Assembly (NCBI GenBank): GCA_043819345.1
Contig: JBDREX010000036.1
Location: 1 to 34,124 of the forward strand
DNA length: 34,124 bases
Source: CAYRDK01 sp043819345
Lineage (GTDB): Bacteria; Omnitrophota; Gorgyraeia; Velamenicoccales; Velamenicoccaceae
Direction: 5' to 3'
Part shown: positions 15,652-24,943 of the stretch, piece by piece
Position numbering within the stretch: the first letter of the stretch is position 1
Layout of the letters: every line of letters starts with the position of its first letter
Notes under the pieces: model-generated
Told to the model about the DNA's origin: nothing
The model's database searches: none
What the model saw: the letters and a program-made list of their open reading frames with translations, nothing else
Program-made: the position numbers and the translations under genes

Positions 15652-16754
15652 GGTTGGGTGGGGAAAAACGCATTAATAATTTGCTGATACATCTGGTGGG
15701 ATTGCCAATAAAGCCCATGATTTGTTATGGGATTTTTGCTTTTAACAGGAAACACCATTTCAATATTTTCCACATCCCGATAAGCTGACAAACTATCGCA
15801 GACGGGGTCTCCTTTTGTCCAAAAATTCAACCACTTTACATGTTCAAAGCACGGCTTCACACCATTTTCCAATGCTTCACTATCAACTACAACACGCTTG
15901 AAGCCATGAAGCTGAGAAACAATCGCGTAACGGATACTCTGGCTCTTTTTATTAATTTTTTCATCAAAGAAAAATGCTATCTTATCCAATGGCGAACCAA
16001 AGGTGACGAGCCCTTTCAAACGCGGCGCGTATTGGCACAACTCAGCGTCCACATTCATTTGTTTATTTAGACGGTCTAAGACATCGTAAGCGATGACAGT
16101 CCCTAAAGAATGCCCAACAAGAACAATTTCATCATAATCCATATCCTTAAGTATATAGGTAACTTTCTTGACAGCTTCATCTAATATTTTTTGGCGCACA
16201 GGAAAAAATTTTGATTTTTGGTCGCTAGAGGTATATAGAACGACATCGCCGAAAAAATCAACAACGGGCTTTTTTAAAAACGCGGATATTTTTCTCCACA
16301 AAGGAGGAATAACAATAAAAACAGAAGCCGGTATAGAAATAAGCAACCGAAGAAAACCAATAACGGACAACATGGTGCATAAATATTGAAGTTTTTTAAA
16401 TTTTACCGAAAGCGACTTATCTGAAGCGGCCTGGCAAGACCCCCTGGCCACATCAAAAATCCAGCCTATGATCTCAAAAAATGTAATCTGGCGCTGTGTC
16501 ATATAGGCCCAATAGTATTCAAAGATATCCATTCTTGCAGGCTGGGCACTTTGCGGTTCTAAAGACACGAAACTCTCCACCCAACCCGGAAAAGAGACAA
16601 GAGAATGCTTCTTTTTAATGACAGCTGAGGCGAATGTTTTTTTAATCTGCGCTTCATAAACAGGGGCAAAACTCTGCACAAAAGCATCCAGGCTTTCAAA
16701 AGGCTTTTGCTCCCCAATACCATGGATAACAACAACAGCTGTTTTTTTACTCAT
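15645..16754 (-). CDS. Alpha/beta hydrolase (lipase/esterase-like) with internal hydrophobic segment
   Basis: 369-residue hydrolase of unknown substrate. AVVVIHGIGEQKPFES (6-21) is the first strand and oxyanion loop; VLVGHSLGTVIAYD (211-224) carries the nucleophile Ser216 in GHSLG; Asp316/Asp320 in KGDPVCD and His346 in TNHGLYW complete a plausible triad. A hydrophobic stretch at 127-152 may anchor it to the membrane. No signal peptide. AGGAGG precedes the ATG at 16754. It is the last gene after MEDS-PAS, kinase, regulator and a secreted protein, with only 44 bp from its neighbour. The stop codon is provided by repeat copy 3, so the original C-terminus may have differed by some residues. The closest general likeness is to lipase class 3/PGAP1-like serine hydrolases. 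Confidence 0.85.
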   Translation of the reverse strand: MSKKTAVVVIHGIGEQKPFESLDAFVQSFAPVYEAQIKKTFASAVIKKKHSLVSFPGWVESFVSLEPQSAQPARMDIFEYYWAYMTQRQITFFEIIGWIFDVARGSCQAASDKSLSVKFKKLQYLCTMLSVIGFLRLLISIPASVFIVIPPLWRKISAFLKKPVVDFFGDVVLYTSSDQKSKFFPVRQKILDEAVKKVTYILKDMDYDEIVLVGHSLGTVIAYDVLDRLNKQMNVDAELCQYAPRLKGLVTFGSPLDKIAFFFDEKINKKSQSIRYAIVSQLHGFKRVVVDSEALENGVKPCFEHVKWLNFWTKGDPVCDSLSAYRDVENIEMVFPVKSKNPITNHGLYWQSHQMYQQIINAFFPTQPK

Positions 16755-16798
16755 AACTATCCTCCTATCACCTCACATTCAAACAATCCCCTCATACC

Positions 16799-17593
16799 TC
16801 AAACTCCTTCGGCCACAAGCGCGTTTTGCTTATAATCCGGCGGTAAATTGTTTTCAGGCGGCTTTTTATCATCTTTTGGAACCGGCGACTTTACCTCGCC
16901 TTGACTCTCATCAGGCGTAACGGCCGGCTCTTGCCTATTAAGAAGCTGAGCATTTTCTAAAAGCCAGTGAATCCGCTTGAGCTCATTCTTGATTTTCTCC
17001 GCACAATCAGCGATCTCTTCTTTTAACCCGTCAGCCTGATCCCAATCCTGATGAAACATAGCATTGTGTTTATTTTCACGCAAAAGCATCCATTGGAGAT
17101 AAAGTTTTCGTATGCCCTCGCACAAGGCGGGAGCTTTAATCAATTCCATCTGATACCTATGGCGGGTTACCAGATTCCTCGCATCTTCTGAGACATAATA
17201 CCCATGCCAGGGCTTTCCCTCCAGGCGCAGCTGCATAATTTCAGCTTCCTTTTGATCCACATCGCGCAGATCATCAGTTATCATCATATTAAGTGCTTCA
17301 ATATAATCTAAAATATCCTGGCGCGTTGAACCATCAGAAAAAACATCAACGCGGTAGATATCCTCTAAGCTATATCTCAAAGAAACGCCCCCTACTTTAA
17401 TAAAAAGGCCATCCATGGTTATATCCTGAATGGCCCCATCCATCTTTTTACCGTTATTAAAATAAACTGTTTCCGCAAAACAAGAAAAACACACGCTATA
17501 TAAAAATAAAACAATCAGGATTGAACACCGCTTTAAAAAACAAAAACATTTCGTCACAGCGGCCTCATTGCGCTTCATTATTTCCATAATCAT
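16799..17593 (-). CDS. Secreted protein with N-terminal 'G-x4-G-x-I' beta domain and coiled coil
   Basis: Unrecognised exported protein, 264 residues. A hydrophobic segment (24-40) ending CFA/ETVYF looks like a signal peptide, long at the front, so a start at a later ATG (17578) is possible. Mature residues 41-85 (VYFNNGKKMDGAIQDITMDG...VSLRYSLEDIYRVDV) match by pattern the first domain of the two paralogues at 26419 and 27409 (VVHLKGGEQVTGDIVE...VELTYWSDQIE). A helical, charged region follows (85-225), then a Pro/Lys-rich tail. The ATG overlaps the response-regulator stop as ATGA, tying it to the two-component system. Function unknown; it may be a cell-envelope output or sensor of that pathway. 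Confidence 0.75.
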   Translation of the reverse strand: MIMEIMKRNEAAVTKCFCFLKRCSILIVLFLYSVCFSCFAETVYFNNGKKMDGAIQDITMDGLFIKVGGVSLRYSLEDIYRVDVFSDGSTRQDILDYIEALNMMITDDLRDVDQKEAEIMQLRLEGKPWHGYYVSEDARNLVTRHRYQMELIKAPALCEGIRKLYLQWMLLRENKHNAMFHQDWDQADGLKEEIADCAEKIKNELKRIHWLLENAQLLNRQEPAVTPDESQGEVKSPVPKDDKKPPENNLPPDYKQNALVAEGV

Positions 17594-17958
17594 TCGCCCA
17601 GAAGTTGATGAACCTTAGCCATCAACACGCTCTTATCAAAAGGCTTAACAATATAGGCATCTGCCCCGGCATCAGAAGCCATCTGCCTATCTGCCTCAGA
17701 CGATCTTGCCGAAAATATTATAATAGGCGTCCCAAAATAACGCGCATCTTTTTTTAAAAGCGCACAGACTTCCAGGCCGTCCATTTTTGGCAGCATAATA
17801 TCCAGGATAACCAGGTCATACACATTCACACGAGCCGCCTCAAGCGCTTCCAGCCCATCGCATGCTACCGCCACCTCATAACTGTTCGCCTCAAGCCTTC
17901 TTCTAACAGACTTTACCAGATCGTCCTCATCATCAACCAAAAGTATCTTTTTTGCCAC
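17590..17958 (-). CDS. Single-domain response regulator (CheY-like)
   Basis: Stand-alone receiver domain of 122 residues without a DNA-binding or enzymatic output. ILLVDDEDDL gives the acidic pair Asp9/Asp10, LVILDIMLPKMDGLEV the phosphoacceptor Asp53, FSAR the conserved Ser83, and YIVKPFDKS Lys105. It starts 10 bp after the histidine kinase stop and overlaps the following secreted-protein gene. It is likely phosphorylated by that kinase and passes the signal by protein contact. Known single-domain regulators work in phosphorelays, motility or development; which applies is not visible. Confidence 0.95.
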   Translation of the reverse strand: MAKKILLVDDEDDLVKSVRRRLEANSYEVAVACDGLEALEAARVNVYDLVILDIMLPKMDGLEVCALLKKDARYFGTPIIIFSARSSEADRQMASDAGADAYIVKPFDKSVLMAKVHQLLGE

Positions 17959-17967
17959 ATCAACCTC

Positions 17968-20475
17968 TTATACGCGCCTTTCTTCAAGCGGCAGAATAAA
18001 AGAAACCGTTGTCCCGGCCCCAAACTCTGATTCTATCCATATTTTACCTTTGTGCGCCTCTACGATTTCTTTACAAAGTACCAAACCTAAACCACTGCCT
18101 CCAATCTTATTGGCCAATTGAACAAATTTTCCAAAAAGCTTTGGAATATTTTCTTTCTTAATGCCATCCCCTGTATCCTTAACAGCAACCCTTACGCAAT
18201 TATTGTCTTGATACACAGACAACGTGATGCCGCCATTTTGTGTAAACTTCAAGGCATTGGAAAGCAAATTGGACAACACCTGAACCATTTTATCCCTGTC
18301 AAACTTTATCAAAGGCAAGCCATCTTCAACCTTTATATCAAAAGCGAGCCCTTTATCCTGTACCAATAAGGAATACGACTTATAAACCTCCCTAACTAAC
18401 TGGCCTATATCATAATAGTCAAAAATAAACTCCACTCGGCCGGACTCCAGTTTTTGCAAATCCAGAATCGCGTTAATCAAACGGACAAGCCTATCCACAT
18501 TTCTTTGCGCTGTTTCTAAAAAATCCACCTGCTCACTGTTTACAGCGCCAACCGTACTATCCTTAACAATTTCAATGCTTTCCCTTATAACGGCTAACGG
18601 CGTCCTTAATTCATGCGAAACATGCGAAACAAAGCCAGATTTTAACTCATCAAGTTTTTTTAATTCTGTATTCGCTTTTTTAAGCTCTTTTTGTGTTTCA
18701 TTCATATCGGAGAGAATATTCAAAGTCGCTTTCTGCATTTTTGCTAACTTCTCCGTGCGCTCTTCAATTTTTTTCTCTAATCCTAAGGACAATGTTTCCA
18801 ACTCAGACTTGGAATGCTCTAAATCCCTAATGAGCTTCTTGATATCACGCATATCACGCGCCACACCAATAACAGCCTTTAATTCTTTATTTCCACCCTC
18901 TCCTTCGGCTGACAAAACACCCTCCTCATAAAGAAAACTCATAGAAAAATAAACAGGAATCAATTCACCGCTCTTTGCCTTCCATGTCATATCTATATTT
19001 TTTATCAAACCTTGCTGGCCGCGGCGTTCGTATTCCACATTCTTTAAAAAAAGTTCTGTTGCCTCAAAAAAAGTGCTTGCAAGATTTCCTACTAATTCTG
19101 ACCGCTGATAGCCTAAAAGCTCAAGTGCCTCCGCATTAACATCTTTGATATAGCCTTCCAGATCAAAAATAAACAAAGCATCGCTCATAGAAGTAATAAT
19201 ATTATTCAGATATGTTTTTTCAGAAAGAATTACTTTCTGATTCTGCTTGATCTTAGCGACCATGGCCTTAAAGGCCTCGGCCAAGCCTTCTATCTCATCG
19301 CCTGTTTTAATGTTGAATTGATAATCCAAATCACCTCTCGCCACATGGCCGCTGGCCCGCGCCAACTCTTCTAAGGGTTTCACAAAACGGCTGCCAAAAA
19401 CATACCCTACCGGAATTAACAAAATAATCAAAAATATAAGAAGAATAACTCCCTGGAAAATAAGAGCATTTAAAGTTAAAAATATCTCATCGGCACCCTG
19501 AGATACGACAACAATCCATTCGCCATCCTGCCGCACAAAAGATGGAGTTTTTACGATCGCCGCATTAACGAAAAACTTACTTTTTTCAATTGGAGAATAA
19601 AAGAAAATCCCTTGCTTTCTACCGGATAAAAGCTCTTTTAACTGCTGAGGGGTAAAAAATTCCTTATACTCCACGATACTACCTTCATGAAAAAGCAATA
19701 CACCGTGCTCATTGATGACAAAACTATGGCCTGTACGCCCAAGCTTAAAACTTTTGAGAGGCCCAAACAGAACAGACGTATTAACCAGAGCTTTCGCGAC
19801 ACCTAAAACCTGTCCATCAGCATCTCTGATCGCGGTAGCAAAAACCACCCCCCATTGCTGAAGCGACTCGTCATAACTATACTCACTTATAAAAACTTCC
19901 CCTGATTTTCCGGCAACAGCATTCTGCCACCAGGACTCATCAGCTTGATAAAAATCGGTCGTTTTACTTGAAGCAATCACTAAATTTCCGTATTTATCTG
20001 TAATCAATAACTCCGCCATGCTTTCATCTGCACTTAAAAGCTTCTGCAGCCTGCGCGCCGCGATATTTTGCGTGTATTGCGCGACAAGCGAACTTTCAGG
20101 AGAACCAACAAGCCAATCTGCGTCCATCTGAGCCTGAAAACGCTCTAAATCAGACGCCGAATAATCATCAAAGCGCCTATTGCTTTCCCTTATAGCTTCT
20201 TTGATAACATCTGTTATAGCCTGCGCCTCAAACAAATGCACTTCTTCTTCCAATAAATGTTTCAAGAAACCGGCAATGAGCGCAGTTGTTTGCGCCTGTT
20301 CACTCACCGCGCGATTATGTACAAGATGAATAGCGCCATAATAACCCAACCCAACACCGATACAGGTAACAAAAAAAACAGACAGACAAATCACTGCGAC
20401 CAGCTTACGCCGAATCCCCGTAGCCTTGAGTTTAAAAATTCCTGGCTTTCTTTTTATAAATTTCCTATTAATCAC
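17968..20475 (-). CDS. Membrane sensor histidine kinase (Cache-HAMP-PAS-HisKA-HATPase)
   Basis: 835-residue hybrid-free kinase. TM1 about 25-48, a large extracytoplasmic double-Cache-like domain about 50-325 (LLITDKYGNLVIASSKTTDF, SFVINEHGVLLFHEGS), TM2 about 333-357, HAMP 355-410 (RFVKPLEELARASGHVARGD), PAS 420-545 (ALFIFDLEGYIKDVNAEAL), a coiled-coil linker, then HisKA with VSHVSHELRTP (His621) and HATPase_c with NLLSNALKF, VKDTGDGI (Asp767), and GGSGLGLVLCK. The GTG start at 20475 overlaps the MEDS-PAS gene by 8 bp and has AAGGA upstream. It probably takes an extracellular small-molecule signal by Cache plus information from the upstream MEDS-PAS protein, and donates phosphate to the adjacent receiver. 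Confidence 0.94.
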   Translation of the reverse strand: MINRKFIKRKPGIFKLKATGIRRKLVAVICLSVFFVTCIGVGLGYYGAIHLVHNRAVSEQAQTTALIAGFLKHLLEEEVHLFEAQAITDVIKEAIRESNRRFDDYSASDLERFQAQMDADWLVGSPESSLVAQYTQNIAARRLQKLLSADESMAELLITDKYGNLVIASSKTTDFYQADESWWQNAVAGKSGEVFISEYSYDESLQQWGVVFATAIRDADGQVLGVAKALVNTSVLFGPLKSFKLGRTGHSFVINEHGVLLFHEGSIVEYKEFFTPQQLKELLSGRKQGIFFYSPIEKSKFFVNAAIVKTPSFVRQDGEWIVVVSQGADEIFLTLNALIFQGVILLIFLIILLIPVGYVFGSRFVKPLEELARASGHVARGDLDYQFNIKTGDEIEGLAEAFKAMVAKIKQNQKVILSEKTYLNNIITSMSDALFIFDLEGYIKDVNAEALELLGYQRSELVGNLASTFFEATELFLKNVEYERRGQQGLIKNIDMTWKAKSGELIPVYFSMSFLYEEGVLSAEGEGGNKELKAVIGVARDMRDIKKLIRDLEHSKSELETLSLGLEKKIEERTEKLAKMQKATLNILSDMNETQKELKKANTELKKLDELKSGFVSHVSHELRTPLAVIRESIEIVKDSTVGAVNSEQVDFLETAQRNVDRLVRLINAILDLQKLESGRVEFIFDYYDIGQLVREVYKSYSLLVQDKGLAFDIKVEDGLPLIKFDRDKMVQVLSNLLSNALKFTQNGGITLSVYQDNNCVRVAVKDTGDGIKKENIPKLFGKFVQLANKIGGSGLGLVLCKEIVEAHKGKIWIESEFGAGTTVSFILPLEERRV

Positions 20476-22303
20476 CTGATGAATCCTTCTGTTCTTCTTT
20501 GAGCCTATTTTCCAGCTCTTTGATCTGTTGTTTTAACTCAATCATTTTTACTTCCCGGCCAACAGCCGCCTCCTGAAACACCTCTAAGTCACGTAACCGG
20601 CGCTTCAGTTCATCTTGCGCCTTTTTCACCACGGAGATATCACGCATAATATGGATAGCTCCGGTAAAACTGTTTTTGTTATCAAAAATAGGAGAGATAG
20701 ATACTAATAAGGGCTTTCTGATAACAGAATCCTCCGCTTCCAACACGACAGATGCTTTGCTAACAATGTTATTCTGCCGCAAACAACAAGGCCAGGATTC
20801 CTGCTTAACGTCTAACAACGCGCAGTAATCCCTGCCAATGACCTCTTCCGGCCTCAGAGACAACAAACTGCTAAAAGCCTTATTAAACTTAACAATCCTG
20901 GAATCACTATTAACAATAAAGATCGCGTCTGAAATAGCATTGAATGTCACATTCCATTCCTGAGCGATCGCTGCCAGCTCTTCTTCCACGCGCTTGCGAG
21001 ACGTAATATCTTCAAAGCTTTCAATACCGCCGATGATTTGATTATCTTTATCACGCAAAAAATCCGCGTTTTTGGAAATAACCCTGATCCGCCCATCTTT
21101 CCTTTTAATGGAGCACTCCTTATTAGTAATCGGCTTTGAGACATCCTGCGTGTATATGCCGCACTTTTCATTACAAGGCTCCTGAGCAAAAAGAAAACAC
21201 TTTTGGCCGACAGCCTCCTCAGCGGAATACCCGGTTAACTCCTCAGCCTTTTTATTCCATTTCACAATCCTTTTTTCCAGATCCAAGGTAAAGATAGCAC
21301 TGGGAACAAGATTAAAAAGAAGCTCTGCATATTCTTTGTTTTCTTCAAGCTGTTTTTCGACCTCTAAACGCTCTGTAATATCAAGATTGACCTCAGCCAC
21401 CAGCCAATCGCCATTTTCATCCTGAAAAGGGATACTTGTTACCTCAACACGCCTGTTGCCTTCCCGGGCCAAAACCTCCTGTGTCACAACAGGCCGCTTC
21501 GTTTCAAAAGCCTTTTTTAAGCCGCACTTGGGACAAACACTGCTACGGCCCATAAAATATTCATAACACTTTTTGCCCACATAATCCCCATACACCTTCG
21601 CCCATGAAGTATTAACAAAACGAATATTAAAATCTTCATCAATGATATCAAGGCCCGTTTTCGTTACATCCAAAACCAAATCAATTTCTTTTTTAAGCGT
21701 AGCTGCCTCAATGGACAATGAGCCAAAACATTCATTTTTAATCATATTCCAGGAATCTTTTTGTTGATGGCTCACACACGGATAACAGCTAATAATACGA
21801 ATGATCTCATGCGCCTGAAATTTTTTTATTAAATAGGCATCCGCAAAAATCATGCGGTGATTTTGTGCCAGCTCCTGCCAGCGAGCCATATCATCCATCA
21901 GCCATTTGCTCTCCTGATACTGCAGGCGGTCCATAAAACGAAAAATCCGCAATCCCCTGAAACCAGCTTTTGCAGCATCCAATTCCAGGCGCGCCAAAAA
22001 AGCTGACAATTGCTGTGGCGAAAAACCCGCCGTGCGGGCGCGCCACTGCGGATAATCAACGATATCCAACTGGCCTTTGCCAATAAAGCTATCAATACTT
22101 TTATCCGCAATTTTCAAATTGCGCAGAACCTCCCTGGCATTTAAGGGTTTGGCCAAAAGACATAAACAAAGCTCCCTGGCCATAAAACCTGCCTTCAAAT
22201 AGGGAATAACCACATCCAACGCGCTCTTGGAATCGTCTAACAGAAAACAAGCCCGTCTGGATTCACCGCAGGTTTTTAAGATATCAACACCAAAATCTCT
22301 CAT
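20468..22303 (-). CDS. MEDS-domain protein with three Cys-containing PAS domains
   Basis: Cytoplasmic sensory protein of 611 residues with no kinase or other output domain. Residues 1-190 match the MEDS (DcmR-type sensory, KaiC/RecA-like) fold: RACFLLDDSKSALDVVIPYL, ELCLCLL, FRGLRIFRFMDR. Three PAS domains follow at about 205-315, 325-440 and 450-565, then a coiled coil (565-607) that could dock to the kinase. Each PAS carries a Cys group at the equivalent place: C246/C257/C260, C369/C377/C381, C494/C506/C507. This suggests a metal, Fe-S or redox sensor, which is inference; similar Cys-bearing PAS domains occur in other anaerobes' kinases. The gene overlaps the kinase gene and probably supplies its cytoplasmic input. 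Confidence 0.85.
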   Translation of the reverse strand: MRDFGVDILKTCGESRRACFLLDDSKSALDVVIPYLKAGFMARELCLCLLAKPLNAREVLRNLKIADKSIDSFIGKGQLDIVDYPQWRARTAGFSPQQLSAFLARLELDAAKAGFRGLRIFRFMDRLQYQESKWLMDDMARWQELAQNHRMIFADAYLIKKFQAHEIIRIISCYPCVSHQQKDSWNMIKNECFGSLSIEAATLKKEIDLVLDVTKTGLDIIDEDFNIRFVNTSWAKVYGDYVGKKCYEYFMGRSSVCPKCGLKKAFETKRPVVTQEVLAREGNRRVEVTSIPFQDENGDWLVAEVNLDITERLEVEKQLEENKEYAELLFNLVPSAIFTLDLEKRIVKWNKKAEELTGYSAEEAVGQKCFLFAQEPCNEKCGIYTQDVSKPITNKECSIKRKDGRIRVISKNADFLRDKDNQIIGGIESFEDITSRKRVEEELAAIAQEWNVTFNAISDAIFIVNSDSRIVKFNKAFSSLLSLRPEEVIGRDYCALLDVKQESWPCCLRQNNIVSKASVVLEAEDSVIRKPLLVSISPIFDNKNSFTGAIHIMRDISVVKKAQDELKRRLRDLEVFQEAAVGREVKMIELKQQIKELENRLKEEQKDSSGD

Positions 22304-22339
22304 AGGATTTCCCTGTTTAACTCTTTTAATCTTTTATTT

Positions 22340-22395
22340 TTACCCATCAACCTGCAAGCTCGTCAACTCGCAAACTCGTTTTTGTTTTTGCTTTG
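22340..22395. repeat. GTTTGCGGGTTGACGG-family repeat, copy E (degenerate, inverted)
   Basis: ACCCATCAACCTGCAAGCTC, then GTCAACTCGCAAACTCG and TTTTTGCTTTGACACTC, match the end modules of copies C and D (CCCGCAAACTCGTTTTGC, TTTGACTC) with several changes. It occupies the spacer between DUF2207 and the MEDS-PAS gene. Read on the minus strand it contains TTGACG followed 18 bp later by TAAAAA, so it may donate promoter-like boxes for the MEDS operon; this is weak. Confidence 0.6.
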
Positions 22396-22405
22396 ACACT
22401 CTCTA

Positions 22406-24343
22406 TCACCATCCACCTCCGCCCCCACCACCGCCGCCACCGCCACTAGACCCGCCGCCACCGCCCCCAGAACTGGATCCCGGTGCGTTTGACGAAGAAC
22501 TAATAACACCGGAAAAAGTACTCCCCAGGCTACCAGTAAACCCAACAATGCCAACAGAACCTATGGCTGCACCCTGATACCAAGATGGATGATACGGCTT
22601 ACCACCCATTTGCGCCCGTTTGAAGACATCGCTAAACTGCTTCACCCAGGCCTCTTCCACATCTAACGCCAAAGCATACGGCAAATACTTCTCAAAAAGT
22701 TCAGGCGTCTTTTCAAAAGATGTCAGATGCTTTAAGCGGTCTTTTTCGGTAACACTTAAAAACATCTTAAAACCTTCCAGCTGATCCATAATCTTTCGGC
22801 CCGCAAATGTCGGACGTTTTAAAAGATGATAAAATAAAGCATCCAGAAAGATAATCAAAATCAAAACCACCAGTACCACCCACGATGTTGCTCCAACCAG
22901 AACACTAACACCAAAAATCTCTCCGGCAAAAAAAGGAAGCGAAAAAAAAGTCATACCGATGGCAGCCGAAAATGATAAACCTTTACGCTCGCTACCACCT
23001 AAGGCAACCTTCCACAGTGAAGTAACATTCATAAACAAAGCTATCGTCCCAAGGCTCCAAATTGTCAGCCAAACAGACATAAAAAGAACAATAGGAAATT
23101 TGCTTCCCGCCTCCAAAACCGCGCTTAATGCTATAATCACAACAGAAAAAATAGCTCCGGAAATAAAATATTTTTTATTCGTAAAAAAATAAATCTTTTC
23201 AAGGCTATTTCTAAGGCTTGTTTGCAATTGTGTTTTTGCGGCTTTTATTTTAAGATGGTTGACACTTGTTAACTCAATCTGATCCGATACAGAAAATAAA
23301 TTATTCGCAATAGCGCGCTCTTCATTAGATAAAACAGCATCTTTTATGCCTGTTTTTTTTAAGATATAACCGCTGGATTCTTCATGGATAACTAAATATC
23401 CTTTGACCGCCATCTCAATAATGCCAGCTACAAAAACCTTGTCATCATAACCCATGCGCGCAATATAGCGAGACGAAATGCTGGTAAACCCCTGAGGTGG
23501 GCTATAGAGAGGAATGATTGTGCCTTTAGCCGGATCACGCCCAAACTGAGCCCAAGCAAAAAGATAATAGAAAAAAAGCAACAAGACGCCAACAATTCCA
23601 ATAAATGCCCCTTTGTGATCATAAATAAAAAACATGGCCTTCTTTTCTAAATCCGGTTCAATAACATACCCTTTAGGCCAGGACACAACGATTGTCAGCC
23701 CTTCATAAGACGCCAAAGGGCGTGTCGTCAAAAAACAGATATCACCCTGTGCATCTTGAGAAACAGAAAAAGACTTTTCTTTAGAACCTTTGGGACCGGT
23801 ATAGGCATCTGTATCCAATACATGAAGGCCTGCTCCTGCAGGCAAAACAACTATTGCACTAGCCTGCTCAATTGAAAAAACCCATCCATTACCCGTCACA
23901 TTCCAATATAGCTCATCAAAATCCTTAAAAAACCCCAACTGTCTGTTTGTTTTATAGCGAAGAGTATAGGTATATTCCCCTGGTGCCAAAAAAACACCTT
24001 CTTTGCCCAGATACACGCGCACACCATTTTCCCTATCCTTTAAATGATACTGTTCCGCCTGCCCATCCCTTAGCACCTCCATGACATCAAACTGAACAGA
24101 ATAGCGGTTGCCCAGCCTATCTCTGTAACGCGTTGGAAAATCACGATATATTCCCTGTTTAATCTCTTTTTGAGCGCAAAAAACCTTAATCGTTTCCGTA
24201 ACAACCATGGAAGAATCTGTATTAATTTTAATCAAACTGTGGAAGGAAAGAATTGTTTCCCGAGGGCCTTCTGCATAAAGAAACAGCGAAAAAGAAAAAA
24301 ACAGTAGAACAGATAAAAATATAAGTGCCTGTATTCTTTTCAT
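22406..24343 (-). CDS. DUF2207 family membrane protein with Gly-rich tail
   Basis: Predicted membrane protein of about 645 residues. A signal sequence (MKRIQALIFLSVLLFFSFSL) leads an extracytoplasmic beta-rich DUF2207 domain with characteristic KQGIYRDFPTRYRDRLG, FFKDFDELYWNVTGNGW. Several membrane helices follow, and the protein ends in a Ser/Gly run of about 20 residues closed by Trp, common in this family. The frame opens at TTG 24358, which overlaps the lemA stop; ATG at 24343 fits the signal peptide better and is chosen. It follows lemA after 11 bp. LemA plus DUF2207 is a frequent pair of unknown function, possibly in envelope maintenance. Confidence 0.88.
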   Translation of the reverse strand: MKRIQALIFLSVLLFFSFSLFLYAEGPRETILSFHSLIKINTDSSMVVTETIKVFCAQKEIKQGIYRDFPTRYRDRLGNRYSVQFDVMEVLRDGQAEQYHLKDRENGVRVYLGKEGVFLAPGEYTYTLRYKTNRQLGFFKDFDELYWNVTGNGWVFSIEQASAIVVLPAGAGLHVLDTDAYTGPKGSKEKSFSVSQDAQGDICFLTTRPLASYEGLTIVVSWPKGYVIEPDLEKKAMFFIYDHKGAFIGIVGVLLLFFYYLFAWAQFGRDPAKGTIIPLYSPPQGFTSISSRYIARMGYDDKVFVAGIIEMAVKGYLVIHEESSGYILKKTGIKDAVLSNEERAIANNLFSVSDQIELTSVNHLKIKAAKTQLQTSLRNSLEKIYFFTNKKYFISGAIFSVVIIALSAVLEAGSKFPIVLFMSVWLTIWSLGTIALFMNVTSLWKVALGGSERKGLSFSAAIGMTFFSLPFFAGEIFGVSVLVGATSWVVLVVLILIIFLDALFYHLLKRPTFAGRKIMDQLEGFKMFLSVTEKDRLKHLTSFEKTPELFEKYLPYALALDVEEAWVKQFSDVFKRAQMGGKPYHPSWYQGAAIGSVGIVGFTGSLGSTFSGVISSSSNAPGSSSGGGGGGSSGGGGGGGGGGGW

Positions 24344-24354
24344 AAGGTAATCTT

Positions 24355-24909
24355 TCAAGACTTAAAACGTGCCTCTGGAGCTTTTCTTTGTGTTGCAAAA
24401 TCTATTTCAAAAAAATCAGCGGGCTGAAAATGAAACAGGCGCGCGATAATAATATTTGGAAACGTCGCCAGGCCGGTATTATAATTGCGAACCGTCCCAT
24501 TATAATAGCGCCTTGCCATCTGTATCTGATCTTCAATTTCAATCAAGTTATTTTGAAGGCCCAGAAAATTCTCATTCGCTTTAAGCTCAGGATAGGCCTC
24601 TGCAACAGCAAAAATACTCTTGAGCGCCTCAGAAATACCATTTTCAGCGCATCCTTTTTCTTTGACCGTATTTTTTTGATCTGCGACAACGCGTAAAGAT
24701 GTGACATCTTCAAGCAACTTACTTTCATAATGGGCATAAGCTTTAACACAATCTACAATATTAGGAATTAAATCATGCCGCCTTTTCAACTGGACATCAA
24801 TACCACTAAATGCCTCCAGCATAAAATTTTTTAAGCTGACAAGGCGGTTAAAAACAGAAGCGAACAAAACCAATAGAAAAACTCCAAAAAGAATGAAAAC
24901 AGCACGCAT
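24355..24909 (-). CDS. lemA: LemA family protein
   Basis: Membrane-anchored helical protein of 184 residues, the usual LemA size. One N-terminal helix (MRAVFILFGVFLLVLFAS) with the bulk being helical bundle: LKNFMLEAFSGIDVQLKRRHDLIPNIVDCVKAYAHYE, AYPELKANENFLGLQNNL-IEIEDQIQMARRYYN, and NTGLATFPNIIIARLFHF-QPADFFE. The open frame extends 65 codons upstream into the cupin gene, but that part has no family likeness, and ATG at 24909 (with GTGAG upstream) gives the correct N-terminus. It sits between a cupin gene (34 bp away) and DUF2207. Biochemical function is unknown in the family. Confidence 0.92.
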   Translation of the reverse strand: MRAVFILFGVFLLVLFASVFNRLVSLKNFMLEAFSGIDVQLKRRHDLIPNIVDCVKAYAHYESKLLEDVTSLRVVADQKNTVKEKGCAENGISEALKSIFAVAEAYPELKANENFLGLQNNLIEIEDQIQMARRYYNGTVRNYNTGLATFPNIIIARLFHFQPADFFEIDFATQRKAPEARFKS

Positions 24910-24943
24910 CTTATCACTCACTTTCAACAAGTTTTCAGTACCA

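Noticed and set aside
22227..22577. Plus-strand frame with a poly-proline run
   Set aside because: It is the antisense shadow of the Gly-rich tail of the DUF2207 protein.
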